Origin: JAVBLK01 sp031553565 | GTDB taxonomy: Bacteria > Bacillota > Clostridia > Christensenellales > DUVY01 | Direction: 5' to 3' | Length of the DNA stretch: 60,696 bases | Assembly (NCBI GenBank): GCA_031553565.1 | Contig: JAVBLK010000040.1 | Span: forward strand, 1-60,696 | In this document: positions 18,326-27,480 of the stretch, piece after piece | Layout: every line of letters starts with the position of its first letter | Position numbering within the stretch: the stretch's first letter is position 1 | Made by a program: the position numbers and the translations under genes | Notes under the pieces: model-generated | Seen by the model: only the letters and a program-made list of their open reading frames with translations | The model's database searches: none | What the model was told of the DNA's origin: nothing

Positions 18326-19391
18326 TGACGGAAAGTTTTTATTAAACCTTAAAAAAGAACTGATAGAAAGGATGTCGGAAAAAGACCATGACATATTTGT
18401 TTCCGCGCCGGAAAGTGACGCGGACGAAGACTTGAAAAAAATAGGCTGCAAAATACTACGCAGCAGAATAGACAGGCGCGGCTTGAATCTGTTTAAGGAT
18501 ATCAGCACGTATACCGATTACAAGAAGGCAATAAAAAAGACGAAACCTGATCTGGTTATTACTTATACAATTAAGTGCAATATATATGGCGGGTTGGCCG
18601 CCAGAAAATATAAAGTCCCGTATGTTGCGAATATTACCGGGCTTGGAACCGCATTTCAAAGAAATCGGATTTTTAAAACGCTTATTACCGCAATATATAA
18701 GCGCTCCTTAAAAAAAGCGAAAGTAGTTTTTTTTGAGAATTCCAGCAACAAAGAAGTTATGTTGCAGGCAAAAATTATCAAGGAAACGCAAGCGGTCGTA
18801 TTAAAAGGCGCCGGAGTAAATCTGGAAAAATTCAAACCGCTGCCGGTGAATGAAAACATTTCAACAATCAGCTTTTTGATGATCGGCAGAATAATGAAAG
18901 AAAAGGGAATCGATGAGCTTATTTATGCCGCCAAAAAGCTAAAAGAGAAAAGCACTCCCTGCCGGATAAAAATTATTGGCTCTTTTGAGGAAAACTATCT
19001 AGAAGAATTGGACTTACTGAAAAAAGCTGATATACTTTATTATGAAGGGGTCCAATCGGATATTGTCCCCTTTTTGCAGGAATGCCATGCAGTAATTCTG
19101 CCGTCGTATCACGAAGGGATGAGTAATGCGTTGCTGGAAGGCGCGGCCAGCGCAAGACCGCTTATAACAAGCGACATACCGGGGTGCAGGGAAGCCGTTA
19201 TCGATGGGGAAACAGGATATTTGGTGAAAGCAAGAGATGCGGAAGATTTATTTTTGAAAATGAATAAATTTGCAAATTTGACATTAAATCAAATCAAGAA
19301 TATGTCGCAGGCATCCAGGGCGCATGTAGCGGGAATATTTGACAAGGAGATTGTTGTAAAAACAACGCTAAGTAAAATATTTGATGATTAA
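18303..19391 (+). CDS. Glycosyltransferase family 4 (GT-B) enzyme
   Basis: The 362-aa protein starts within the previous gene (23-bp overlap). It has a GT-B fold layout: an N-terminal acceptor domain (MKILIIASDGKFLLNLKKEL, then KPDLVITYTIKCNIYGGLAAR) and a C-terminal donor domain with FLMIGRIMKEKGIDELIYAA, LPSYHEGMSNALLEGAASARP and IPGCREAVIDGETGYLV. The E.G....LLEGAA...P pattern is the GT4 nucleotide-sugar signature. It should add one sugar of the lipid-linked repeat unit on the cytoplasmic face. From this gene on, codon use becomes clearly AT-rich compared with the xylose operon. Confidence 0.88.
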   Translation: MKILIIASDGKFLLNLKKELIERMSEKDHDIFVSAPESDADEDLKKIGCKILRSRIDRRGLNLFKDISTYTDYKKAIKKTKPDLVITYTIKCNIYGGLAARKYKVPYVANITGLGTAFQRNRIFKTLITAIYKRSLKKAKVVFFENSSNKEVMLQAKIIKETQAVVLKGAGVNLEKFKPLPVNENISTISFLMIGRIMKEKGIDELIYAAKKLKEKSTPCRIKIIGSFEENYLEELDLLKKADILYYEGVQSDIVPFLQECHAVILPSYHEGMSNALLEGAASARPLITSDIPGCREAVIDGETGYLVKARDAEDLFLKMNKFANLTLNQIKNMSQASRAHVAGIFDKEIVVKTTLSKIFDD

Positions 19392-20463
19392 AGTTTTACA
19401 GGTTTTCAATAAGATGGATATGGGCGGCGCAGAAAATTTTATTATGAACGTTTTCCGCAATATTGACCGCGAAGAGTTTGCTTTTGATTTTGTCGTGCAT
19501 TCAAAAGAGAAAGGCTGGTTTGATGAAGAGATCAGAGGCTTGGGGGGCAAAATATTTTACATTCCCAAACTGAGCCTTACCAATTATTTCAGCTACAAAA
19601 AGAGATGGAACGAGCTACTGCATAAAGAGGAATATGGTGTAGTTCACGGACATATGCAGAGTACGGCCTCTATATATTCCAAGATCGCCCATGAAAACGG
19701 GGCAAGAACTATTATCCATAGCCATACATCGGATTATGGGGAAGGGATTAAGGCAGTCTTAAAGAGAATTCTGCAGAGGGATATTAGTAAACATGCTGAT
19801 GTGCGCTTGGCATGCAGTGATAAAGCGGGTAAGTGGTTGTTCAGAAACAACTCTTTTCAAATAATAAAAAACGGAATTGACGCTGCAAAGTTTTTATATG
19901 ATCGGGGAATCGCGATACGCATTCGCCAGGAATTAGGATTTGGCGAGAACGATTATATCATAGGGCATGTAGGCCGGTTCGACGCGAACAAAAATCAGCG
20001 ATTTGCCATTGAAATATACAGAGAGTTCAAAAAAATTGTGCCCGCATCAAAACTTTTGCTTGTCGGCGACGGAGAAACGCGCTCGCGTTTATTGCAGGAA
20101 GTCAAAGCCACCAGAGAGGGGGAGGGAATTGTTTTTGCGGGAATAAAGAAAAATATAAATGAAATCTATATGGCAATGGATTTTTTTGTTTTCCCATCAT
20201 TTTATGAAGGGTTGCCGCTAACATTAATAGAAGCGCAGGCTTCCGGACTGAAAAGCTTGGTTTCGGACGCAGTGTCAAGTGAAAGTAAAATAACTGACTT
20301 GTTGAAATTTGCATCAATAAACCGGACAGCTAAAGAATGGGCGGTATCGATCGACACGGGGCGCGGAGAGCGTGAAAAATACAATCCGATAGTTGGAAAT
20401 AGCGAGTATGGGATCTTTGGGGTTGTGGAAAAATTGAGCGGGATATATCGGAAATATGCATAG
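19384..20463 (+). CDS. Glycosyltransferase family 4 enzyme (EpsF-like), paralogue 1 of 3
   Basis: I place the start at the ATG at 19384, which overlaps the previous gene by 8 bp. The 359-aa protein opens with MIKVLQVFNKMDMGGAENFI, a glycine-rich loop shared with the two GT4 genes at 22402 and 23501. Its donor domain shows IGHVGRFDANKNQRFAIEIY, LLVGDGE and FPSFYEGLPLTLIEAQASGL. It is a retaining GT-B transferase acting on the lipid-linked repeat. The three similar genes probably arose by duplication and then diverged in sugar or linkage specificity. Confidence 0.88.
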   Translation: MIKVLQVFNKMDMGGAENFIMNVFRNIDREEFAFDFVVHSKEKGWFDEEIRGLGGKIFYIPKLSLTNYFSYKKRWNELLHKEEYGVVHGHMQSTASIYSKIAHENGARTIIHSHTSDYGEGIKAVLKRILQRDISKHADVRLACSDKAGKWLFRNNSFQIIKNGIDAAKFLYDRGIAIRIRQELGFGENDYIIGHVGRFDANKNQRFAIEIYREFKKIVPASKLLLVGDGETRSRLLQEVKATREGEGIVFAGIKKNINEIYMAMDFFVFPSFYEGLPLTLIEAQASGLKSLVSDAVSSESKITDLLKFASINRTAKEWAVSIDTGRGEREKYNPIVGNSEYGIFGVVEKLSGIYRKYA

Positions 20464-21514
20464 AGTTATGTTGCTATGTTTATATTTTCTCTTTATACTG
20501 GTTATAGTTATATTAGCGTATAATGCGGAGAGATTCAAAGACGCGAGAAAAGGAAAAAAATTTTTGCGGCTGGCCTTTTTTCTATTATGGGCTTTTTTTA
20601 CCTTTTCAGGCGTCCACGTCGGGACTGATGCGTTAGAGTACAAACGGCTTTTTTTAAATTCGATCAGCGATTTTAACAATCTGTTTTTCCACAGCGATAT
20701 GGAGCCGCTTTTTTTTGTTTTTAACGCTTGCATTAGATTTTTTACAGATAGTTTTGTAATATATAAAGGCATCTGCGGAGCGATTATTTTTGGGTTGACC
20801 TACAGTACAACAAAATTTTTTAAAGACAAGGTCAATCTTACCTTTCTGCTGCTTGTTTTTACAGTATCCACATATTTTGATTCTTTTAATTTGATTCGGC
20901 TGTATCTCGCTTTTTCTATAATTCTATTTGGATTGAGATATATTTATCAGGGAAAGTACCTAAAGTATTCTTTATTCTGCGTTATAGCAGTTTGTTTTCA
21001 TTTTTCCGCGCTTGTACCGATTTTGATATCATTTTTAATTAGACCCATATTGAAAAAACCGCTACTGATGTTTTTGATTCTTTTAAGTAGTGTTTTAATA
21101 TTTATTATTACATTCAACATCAGTAAAAGGTATATTACGATTGAAAGATACCAGTATTATTTAGACATTACTTTTGAAAATATTATTAGTTTCTGGTTTG
21201 CTCCGTTATTGCCGTTCATTTATTTTTTGTTTTATTTCCGGTGCAAAAAACAGACAGGCAAGGAAATTCAACTATATAAGACATTCGCGGTAATATATAT
21301 TATTATCATCTTTTTATCAGTCTTTTTACAAGCCGCGGCAAGGCTGAAAGTTTATTATTATTTTCCATTAATTATTTTCTTATCCGTTGTTTTAAAAAAC
21401 AATATATTCAAGGGAAGAAAAGTATATTATTCTGTTTTAACGGTGTGGTTTGTTTTCTGGTTTGTCTATAGTTTTTTTAGCGCCGGGGCAGAACATATTT
21501 TCTTTTGGAGTTGA
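20456..21514 (+). CDS. EpsG-family membrane protein, likely polysaccharide polymerase
   Basis: The 352-aa protein is strongly hydrophobic, with about ten predicted helices and an early loop carrying GVHVGTDALEYKRLF, characteristic of the EpsG family (G.D...Y). A later FHFSALV segment is also typical of EpsG/Wzy-like polymerases. It should polymerise exported lipid-linked repeat units on the outer face. The gene is among the most AT-rich of the window. It overlaps the preceding transferase by 8 bp and ends 2 bp before the next start. Confidence 0.85.
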   Translation: MHRVMLLCLYFLFILVIVILAYNAERFKDARKGKKFLRLAFFLLWAFFTFSGVHVGTDALEYKRLFLNSISDFNNLFFHSDMEPLFFVFNACIRFFTDSFVIYKGICGAIIFGLTYSTTKFFKDKVNLTFLLLVFTVSTYFDSFNLIRLYLAFSIILFGLRYIYQGKYLKYSLFCVIAVCFHFSALVPILISFLIRPILKKPLLMFLILLSSVLIFIITFNISKRYITIERYQYYLDITFENIISFWFAPLLPFIYFLFYFRCKKQTGKEIQLYKTFAVIYIIIIFLSVFLQAAARLKVYYYFPLIIFLSVVLKNNIFKGRKVYYSVLTVWFVFWFVYSFFSAGAEHIFFWS

Positions 21515-21516
21515 AG

Positions 21517-22395
21517 ATGAGATTTACAATATTTACCGCCACATACAACAGAGGTTATATAATTGCGCGGCTGTATGAATCGCTAAAAAAACAAAGCTTT
21601 ATGAATTTTGAGTGGATAGTGATAGATGATTGCTCTAGCGACAATACGGAACAATTATTCAAAAACTGGCTTCAGGAAGAAAACTTTTTTGAAATAACGT
21701 ATATAAAAAGGAAGACTAACGGTGGAAAGCACAGGGCAATTAATCAAGGCGTGCGGTTGGCTAAGGGGCAATTGTTTTTTATTGTTGATTCTGACGATTA
21801 TTTAACAGATGACGCTTTGCATAAGGCAGATCAACTAGAGAAAACCATACAATCGGGAGCTTTTGCCGGAATCGCTTTTTGCCGAGCGGACAGAAATGGC
21901 CGGATTATCGGGAAAGGCCCGCAGGGAACATATATTGACGCAACAAGCGCCGAGAAAGAAAAGTACCATTTGGACGGCGACAAAGCCGAAATTTTTTACA
22001 CAGATATATTGATCAAATATCCGTTCCGGGAATTTGAGGGCGAAAACTTTTTAACGGAAATAACAGTTTGGTATCTGCTTTCCAAAGCCGGATTGAAAAT
22101 AAGATGGCATAGAGATTATATATATATTTGCGAATATTTATCCGATGGTTTAAGTAAAAATTTAGATAAAAAAATCAGACTTAATCCGCAAGGGACAAAA
22201 TATACCTGCAAAATATATTTAGAAAAAGAGGATTTGCCGTATAAACATAAATTAGTTAATTATTATAACTATTATGCGGCCAACAAAGTTTTAGGACGAA
22301 ACTTAAGCCAAACGGCCAAGGAAATAAATGTCGGCAAATCGCAAATCATGCTTGCCATTATTTTGATGAAAATGCGCAAACTGCTGAAGGGATAG
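21517..22395 (+). CDS. Glycosyltransferase family 2 (GT-A) enzyme
   Basis: The ATG at 21517 is preferred because GGAG lies 6 nt upstream; the in-frame TTG at 21505 lies inside the EpsG gene. The 292-aa protein has the GT2 pattern: FTIFTATYNRGYIIARLYESL, the nucleotide-binding IVIDDCSSDNTEQL, GGKHRAINQGVRLAKGQLFF and the metal-binding FIVDSDDYLTDDAL. It is probably an inverting transferase adding one sugar of the repeat unit. No membrane helix is evident. Confidence 0.88.
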   Translation: MRFTIFTATYNRGYIIARLYESLKKQSFMNFEWIVIDDCSSDNTEQLFKNWLQEENFFEITYIKRKTNGGKHRAINQGVRLAKGQLFFIVDSDDYLTDDALHKADQLEKTIQSGAFAGIAFCRADRNGRIIGKGPQGTYIDATSAEKEKYHLDGDKAEIFYTDILIKYPFREFEGENFLTEITVWYLLSKAGLKIRWHRDYIYICEYLSDGLSKNLDKKIRLNPQGTKYTCKIYLEKEDLPYKHKLVNYYNYYAANKVLGRNLSQTAKEINVGKSQIMLAIILMKMRKLLKG

Positions 22396-22401
22396 GATAG
22401 T

Positions 22402-23508
22402 ATGATAAAAGTTTTACATGTAACTGGAACCATGAATCTTGGCGGACAAGAAACGTTTATAATGAATTTCTTTCGCAATATTGACAGAGCGAACGTAAAG
22501 TTTGACTTTCTGTGCTTAGGGAACGGCAAATATCATTTCGCGGAAGAAATCAGTGCTCTCGGCGGTGAAATTTTTCATTTAAAGAAAACTATTTTTGATA
22601 GAATCCCATTATACAAATTGTTCACCAGAAAAAGCCTAACCAAAAGATTTTTACATTGTCACAAATATGACGTAGTCCACATCCACACCGCCAACGCAAT
22701 ATCCTATCTTATGGCGAAAGGAGCGCTTGAGGCTGGCGTGAGAAAAGTTATTGTCCATTCGCACAACACTTCATCCTACGGCTCTGGAATTCACAAATTC
22801 TACAAGAAGAGATTATCGGCCTTAAACATAGTAAAAGTTGCTTGCAGCAGGCAGGCGGCGGAGTGGCTTTTTGAGCCTCCTTATTCACAGGTGAAAGTGA
22901 TATATAATGCGTTTGATTTGGGAAAATTCGCTTTTGATGCGAAAAAGCGGATTGAATTGCGCGATGCTTACGGGATTAAGGAGATGTTGGCGTTCGGGCA
23001 TGTCGGCAGAATTGACAAACAAAAAAACCAAAAATTCTTAATTGATCTGATGTGTGAATACATTAAAATAAATAACCAAGCTATACTGTTTTTGGTCGGA
23101 AAAGGAGACCAAAGAAAGAAACTAGAAAAATATGCAAAAAATTTAAACATAGAAGGGAAGATTGTTTTCTTAGGCATAAAGCCCGACGTTTCTGATTTAT
23201 ATAATATGTTTGATGTCTTTTTGTTTCCATCATTATTTGAAGGGCTTGGCATTGTTTCCGTTGAAGCGCAAGCCAACGCTCTGCCAGTTGTTCAAAGTCC
23301 GGGAGTGCCCCGGCTTTCTGTTATAAGCGACAAGGTATTGTATAATGAAATAAATAAGTCATCTGTCCTCGCATGGATAGAATCGATTCATCAATTAGTA
23401 AAAAATGACAGAAAAAGTTTTACGCCGACCGAGAATTATGGGAATTACAACATATTCAGTCAGGTAAAAGAACTTCTGGCAATATATGAGGAGCAAAAAA
23501 ATGATTAA
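22402..23508 (+). CDS. Glycosyltransferase family 4 enzyme (EpsF-like), paralogue 2 of 3
   Basis: The 368-aa protein starts MIKVLHVTGTMNLGGQETFI and carries FGHVGRIDKQKNQKFLIDLM, LFLVGKGDQRKKL and FPSLFEGLGIVSVEAQANALP, the GT4 donor-site signature. Its N-terminal acceptor domain keeps the same spacing as the paralogue at 19384 (MNFFRNIDRANVKFDF versus MNVFRNIDREEFAFDF). It lies 6 bp after the GT2 gene and overlaps the next gene by 8 bp, so translational coupling is likely. Confidence 0.87.
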   Translation: MIKVLHVTGTMNLGGQETFIMNFFRNIDRANVKFDFLCLGNGKYHFAEEISALGGEIFHLKKTIFDRIPLYKLFTRKSLTKRFLHCHKYDVVHIHTANAISYLMAKGALEAGVRKVIVHSHNTSSYGSGIHKFYKKRLSALNIVKVACSRQAAEWLFEPPYSQVKVIYNAFDLGKFAFDAKKRIELRDAYGIKEMLAFGHVGRIDKQKNQKFLIDLMCEYIKINNQAILFLVGKGDQRKKLEKYAKNLNIEGKIVFLGIKPDVSDLYNMFDVFLFPSLFEGLGIVSVEAQANALPVVQSPGVPRLSVISDKVLYNEINKSSVLAWIESIHQLVKNDRKSFTPTENYGNYNIFSQVKELLAIYEEQKND

Positions 23509-24577
23509 AGTTCTTCATATTTGGGGCGCAATGAACAGAGGTGGTGTTGAAAGCGTTCTAATAAATGTTTTTTCCGAAATCGATAAAGAAAAATATGAAT
23601 GCTCGCTTTTACTTTCCTCGGTTACAAATCTTTATCAAAAAGAGCTTTTCGATTTGAATATATCAACACATTACATTGCAGGCAATAATTTCAGAGAAAT
23701 AAACAAAGAGTATCTTTTGTTTTTTAAAAAGAATAAAGAGAGCATAGATATTGTGCATATCCACTATATGCACCCTAAATGTTTTTATATAGCAAGAGCG
23801 GCAAAAAGGAACGGTATAAAAACCATAATCCATTCCCATTTGCAGGGCAATGATCATGGAATCAAATATGCGGTTTGCAAATTTTTACTTAGAATATTTA
23901 CAGACGTAAGAATCGCATGCTCAAAAGCCGCCGGAGAATATATGTTCGGGAAACAAAAATTTATTCAATATAACAATTCAATTAATATTGATAAATTTAT
24001 TTATGACGAAGATAAAGCTAAATTAAGCAGAGAAAAATACTCTTTAAAAGATAAATTTGTCGTTGGGCATATCGGCAGGTTTTGCTGGCAAAAAAACCAT
24101 GAAAAACTATTGGAAATTTTTTGCGAGATTAGAAAAATAAAAGAACATGCCGTCCTGTTAATGATCGGCTGGGGAGAGTGGGAAGAAAAAATAAAAGATA
24201 TGGTGCGTAAATCAGCAAATAATGAGGATATTTTGATGTTGCCGCCCCAAAAAGAGGTAACGGCATATTTCAATATGATGGATGTTTTTGTTTTGCCATC
24301 GCATATCGAGGGGTTGCCAATGGTTTTAGTAGAAGCGCAGGCTAACGGATTGAAGTGTTATACGTCCACTACGGTTTCTGAACAAGCGGCGATAACAGAC
24401 CGGCTTGATTTTATTGACCTTGGACTTTCTTCTGAAAAATGGGCAGAACAGATATGCAGTAAAGATTTTTCCAGAAAAGATGTTACGGATCAAATAATAG
24501 CAAAAAAATTTGATAACAAAACCAGCGTTAAAGAGCTGGAAAAAATTTACACGCAGCTTGTGAAAGGAAAGGGATAA
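23501..24577 (+). CDS. Glycosyltransferase family 4 enzyme (EpsF-like), paralogue 3 of 3
   Basis: The ATG at 23501 is preferred over an in-frame ATG 15 bp upstream, because GAGGAG (23489-23494) is correctly spaced for it. The 358-aa protein begins MIKVLHIWGAMNRGGVESVL and shows VGHIGRFCWQKNHEKLLEIF, LMIGWGEWEEKI and LPSHIEGLPMVLVEAQANGL. It is the most diverged of the three related GT4 genes. It is the last transferase before the flippase. Confidence 0.86.
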   Translation: MIKVLHIWGAMNRGGVESVLINVFSEIDKEKYECSLLLSSVTNLYQKELFDLNISTHYIAGNNFREINKEYLLFFKKNKESIDIVHIHYMHPKCFYIARAAKRNGIKTIIHSHLQGNDHGIKYAVCKFLLRIFTDVRIACSKAAGEYMFGKQKFIQYNNSINIDKFIYDEDKAKLSREKYSLKDKFVVGHIGRFCWQKNHEKLLEIFCEIRKIKEHAVLLMIGWGEWEEKIKDMVRKSANNEDILMLPPQKEVTAYFNMMDVFVLPSHIEGLPMVLVEAQANGLKCYTSTTVSEQAAITDRLDFIDLGLSSEKWAEQICSKDFSRKDVTDQIIAKKFDNKTSVKELEKIYTQLVKGKG

Positions 24578-24702
24578 TGAGCCGGTATAAGGAGCGGGTC
24601 ACGGTAATCGCATCTGCGGGTTTATAGATCTGGCGTTATGTTATTATGCAAGGCATTGCAATAAGGCATTGCAAAACAAATAGAAACTTTAAAGGAATAA
24701 AA

Positions 24703-26349
24703 GTGTCGCGCATTAAAAATCTTTTCAGAAATTCCGTAATAGGAATGTTATCTTTTGTTTTAAGCACTGTAGCAACGTTTATACTGCAGCGATACTTTGT
24801 GCGTATTCTGGGATACAGTATACAAGGCTTGAACGCCGTTTTTACCAACATTATCAACACGCTGTCTATTGTCGAATTGGGAATCGGGATGGCGATAGTT
24901 TTCAGCCTATATAAGCCCCTTGCCGATAAGGATGAAAAAAAGATTGCACTTCTTATCGGCCTGTACAGAAAGATATATCTTATTATAGGTGTAGTAGTCG
25001 TTGCGATGGGTCTTGCGGCAATACCGCTGCTTACTGTACTGACAAAGCATGAGTTCTCTTTAGGATACCTTATTCCGATACATTTGCTTTTTTTGGCGAA
25101 TTCTTTTTTGTCATATCTTTTTACATACAACCATACGCTCTTAAGCGCTGACCAAAAGCAATATATGGTCAGTCTTACAACGGTCGGGATTAAGACCGTT
25201 GCAGCCGCGATACAGCTGTGCGTACTTATTCTCACTAAAAACTTTTATCTTTATTTAAGCGTAAATATTGTTGTAAACGCAATTTTCAATGTATTTCTGA
25301 CGCTGTATGTGCGCAAGCAATATCCGTATATAAAGAAAACCGTAGGCAGCCTTTCGAAAGAAGAAACCGCACCTATAAAAGAGAATGTTTGGGCGCTGAT
25401 GTTCCACAGGGTTGGTAACTATTTGGTTGCGGGCGTGGGCGGTTTGGTAATCTCAGCGTTATTGGGCACAACAGTTGCAGGCTATTATTCGAACTATGTT
25501 TATCTTTCCACTGCGCTGATTTCACTTATAACAAGTATTTTTGCGGGGATTACAGCCACTTTCGGGAACATGGTGGTGAAAGAGAGCCAAGAGGTAATTC
25601 TCAGCAACTTTAAGCGGGCTAGATTTATCAACTTTGTCTTTTACGCGATTGCCGCGGCAGGCGCGTTTGTGCTGATAAACGATATTTTAACAGTTTGGCT
25701 CGACGGTGAAACCGTGCTTGATTTTACTTTCCTTCTCTTGTTTGTATTAAACTTTTTTATAACCGGATACTCGGCGATGCTTGGGAACTTAAGGGCGGCT
25801 GCCGGAGTATTCAAGCCGGATAAATACTTGCATATTATTATAGCTGTCATTAACATCGGGATGTCTTTTGCCTTTGTAACGCTTATCGGTGCCGCAGGCG
25901 CGCTTTTAGGAATAACGATCAGCCTATTTATAAAGGAATTGACCATACTGCCGTTAATCGGCAAAAAGTACATTTACGGCGGCAAGGCGCGGGATTATTA
26001 TCTTAGTTTTATATTAGATTTCTTTGTTGCGCTGACGGCTGTAGTGCTATGCTGGTTTACCTATTCAAAATTCGGCGGAATAAATATATATTTGAAAATT
26101 TTCGCGGGCGCGGCGGTCTGTATCGCCATTCCGGCGGCGATCATATTCATAACATATTTTAAGACTGACGAATTTAAATACTTGATTACCTTAATTAAGC
26201 GGTTTTTAAAAGCGATCGCCGTCCTTTTTAGCAGGAAGGGGGTGGCTGCGGGCACGGCAGACCGCGCCGGCGCTAAACCGGCGGGCGCAGAGGATACGGA
26301 ACAAACAAACTGCGCGGCCGAAAAAACACAGACAGAGGAACCGAAATAA
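24703..26349 (+). CDS. Polysaccharide flippase (Wzx/MATE-like)
   Basis: The GTG at 24703 is chosen because AAAGGA precedes it; upstream in-frame codons lack a ribosome-binding site. The 548-aa protein has about 12-14 hydrophobic helices with the MOP-superfamily opening RNSVIGMLSFVLSTVATFIL and the ILGYSIQGLNAVF segment of Wzx-type lipid-linked oligosaccharide exporters. It would flip the completed repeat unit across the membrane for the EpsG-like polymerase. The last 35 residues are a charged, low-complexity tail rich in Ala, Gly, Glu and Lys. It ends the polysaccharide operon. Confidence 0.88.
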   Translation: MSRIKNLFRNSVIGMLSFVLSTVATFILQRYFVRILGYSIQGLNAVFTNIINTLSIVELGIGMAIVFSLYKPLADKDEKKIALLIGLYRKIYLIIGVVVVAMGLAAIPLLTVLTKHEFSLGYLIPIHLLFLANSFLSYLFTYNHTLLSADQKQYMVSLTTVGIKTVAAAIQLCVLILTKNFYLYLSVNIVVNAIFNVFLTLYVRKQYPYIKKTVGSLSKEETAPIKENVWALMFHRVGNYLVAGVGGLVISALLGTTVAGYYSNYVYLSTALISLITSIFAGITATFGNMVVKESQEVILSNFKRARFINFVFYAIAAAGAFVLINDILTVWLDGETVLDFTFLLLFVLNFFITGYSAMLGNLRAAAGVFKPDKYLHIIIAVINIGMSFAFVTLIGAAGALLGITISLFIKELTILPLIGKKYIYGGKARDYYLSFILDFFVALTAVVLCWFTYSKFGGINIYLKIFAGAAVCIAIPAAIIFITYFKTDEFKYLITLIKRFLKAIAVLFSRKGVAAGTADRAGAKPAGAEDTEQTNCAAEKTQTEEPK

Positions 26350-26425
26350 ATTTGCCAGGAAGGCCCAACGGGAATAATCATATAGTAAAACTTTTGGAGC
26401 AAAACTCGCCCCCCCCCGCGCCCCC

Positions 26426-27400
26426 CTAGAACGTCACGCCCAGCTGCCGGTTCATTTCCTCTAATACGGTCATGACCTCTATCGACGCTTTATGCGTCAT
26501 TATCGGGCTTTCGGTTTTATTATTCCTTATCAGATCGTTGAAATGCAGGATCTCGTATTTAAAGCCGTCCACCTTTTCGAAGGTCTTCTTTTCCCTGCGC
26601 CCGTCAGCGTATTTTACGTAAACGCGCTTTGCCTGATAAAAGCGCGGGATCTTTATCATTCCCTTTTCTAAGGTAATATAGCAGCATTCGTGTATCTGCA
26701 TAGGAATCAGAGAGGTGCGGAAATTTACCGTCACGCCGCCCGGATATTTCAATTCAGCGGTGCAGCAGTGGTCGACGCCGTCCTTATTCAGCTTGCCGGA
26801 TGCCGTGACGCTTTCCGGCACGCCCAGCAGCATATGCGAGTATGACGCGGGATATACTCCCAGGTCCAGCACGCTGCCGCCGCCGGTCGCGCGGCGGTAC
26901 ACGCGGGAGCCCGGCGCATGGTTTATCCCGGCCTCGAAGCGCGCGCGGATCGATTTGATGCGCCCAAGGCTGCCGCCGCTTATAAGCCCGCGCACATATT
27001 CCGCGGAGGGCAGAAACCGCGTCCACATCGCCTCCATCAAGAGGGTATTGTTCGCTTTTGCGGCAGACGTCATCTTTTCCGCGTCGGCCTTAGTTAAAGC
27101 GATGGCTTTTTCGCACAAAACCGGGATCCCGGCGGCCATCAGCTTCAGGACGACCCCGCAGTGAAGATTAGTATTATTGCAGACATAGACGGCGTCGAAA
27201 ACGCCCCGGCTTGCGGCCAGCTCATCATACGTGAACGCCGCCGAAAGCCCGTATCGCGCCTGATATTTTAAGGCGCGCGCCTTGCTGCTTGACGCGCACG
27301 CAACTACTTTTGTATCGGGCTGCTTGGATGCGACCTTCAACCACCGCCTCGAAATTGCGCCGAGGCCGCAGACCGCCCACCTGATCGTCTTCTTTTCCAT
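26426..27400 (-). CDS. Gfo/Idh/MocA-family oxidoreductase
   Basis: The ATG at 27400 is supported by AAGGAGATATT upstream; the longer open frame to 27484 lacks a signal. The 324-aa protein has the Rossmann motif WAVCGLGAISRRWL, the CEKAIALTKADAEKM block with the conserved Glu-Lys, and DLGVYPASYSHMLLG in the C-terminal sheet domain. These NAD(P)-dependent enzymes oxidise or reduce sugars and related diols, and this one resembles dihydrodiol dehydrogenase-type members. It lies 80 bp after the CPBP gene on the same strand and converges on the polysaccharide operon. Substrate unknown. Confidence 0.85.
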   Translation of the reverse strand: MEKKTIRWAVCGLGAISRRWLKVASKQPDTKVVACASSSKARALKYQARYGLSAAFTYDELAASRGVFDAVYVCNNTNLHCGVVLKLMAAGIPVLCEKAIALTKADAEKMTSAAKANNTLLMEAMWTRFLPSAEYVRGLISGGSLGRIKSIRARFEAGINHAPGSRVYRRATGGGSVLDLGVYPASYSHMLLGVPESVTASGKLNKDGVDHCCTAELKYPGGVTVNFRTSLIPMQIHECCYITLEKGMIKIPRFYQAKRVYVKYADGRREKKTFEKVDGFKYEILHFNDLIRNNKTESPIMTHKASIEVMTVLEEMNRQLGVTF

Positions 27401-27480
27401 AATATCTCCTTTGCGGGGGAGGCAAGTAGATGCGTCCCTTTCAATAATTTTATCCTTCCGCAAAAATGCGGCGCATCCCG

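Noticed and set aside
24578..24702. Upstream extension of the flippase to 24646
   Set aside because: The extra 19 codons contain a short GCATTGCA repeat and lack a ribosome-binding site, whereas the GTG at 24703 has AAAGGA.
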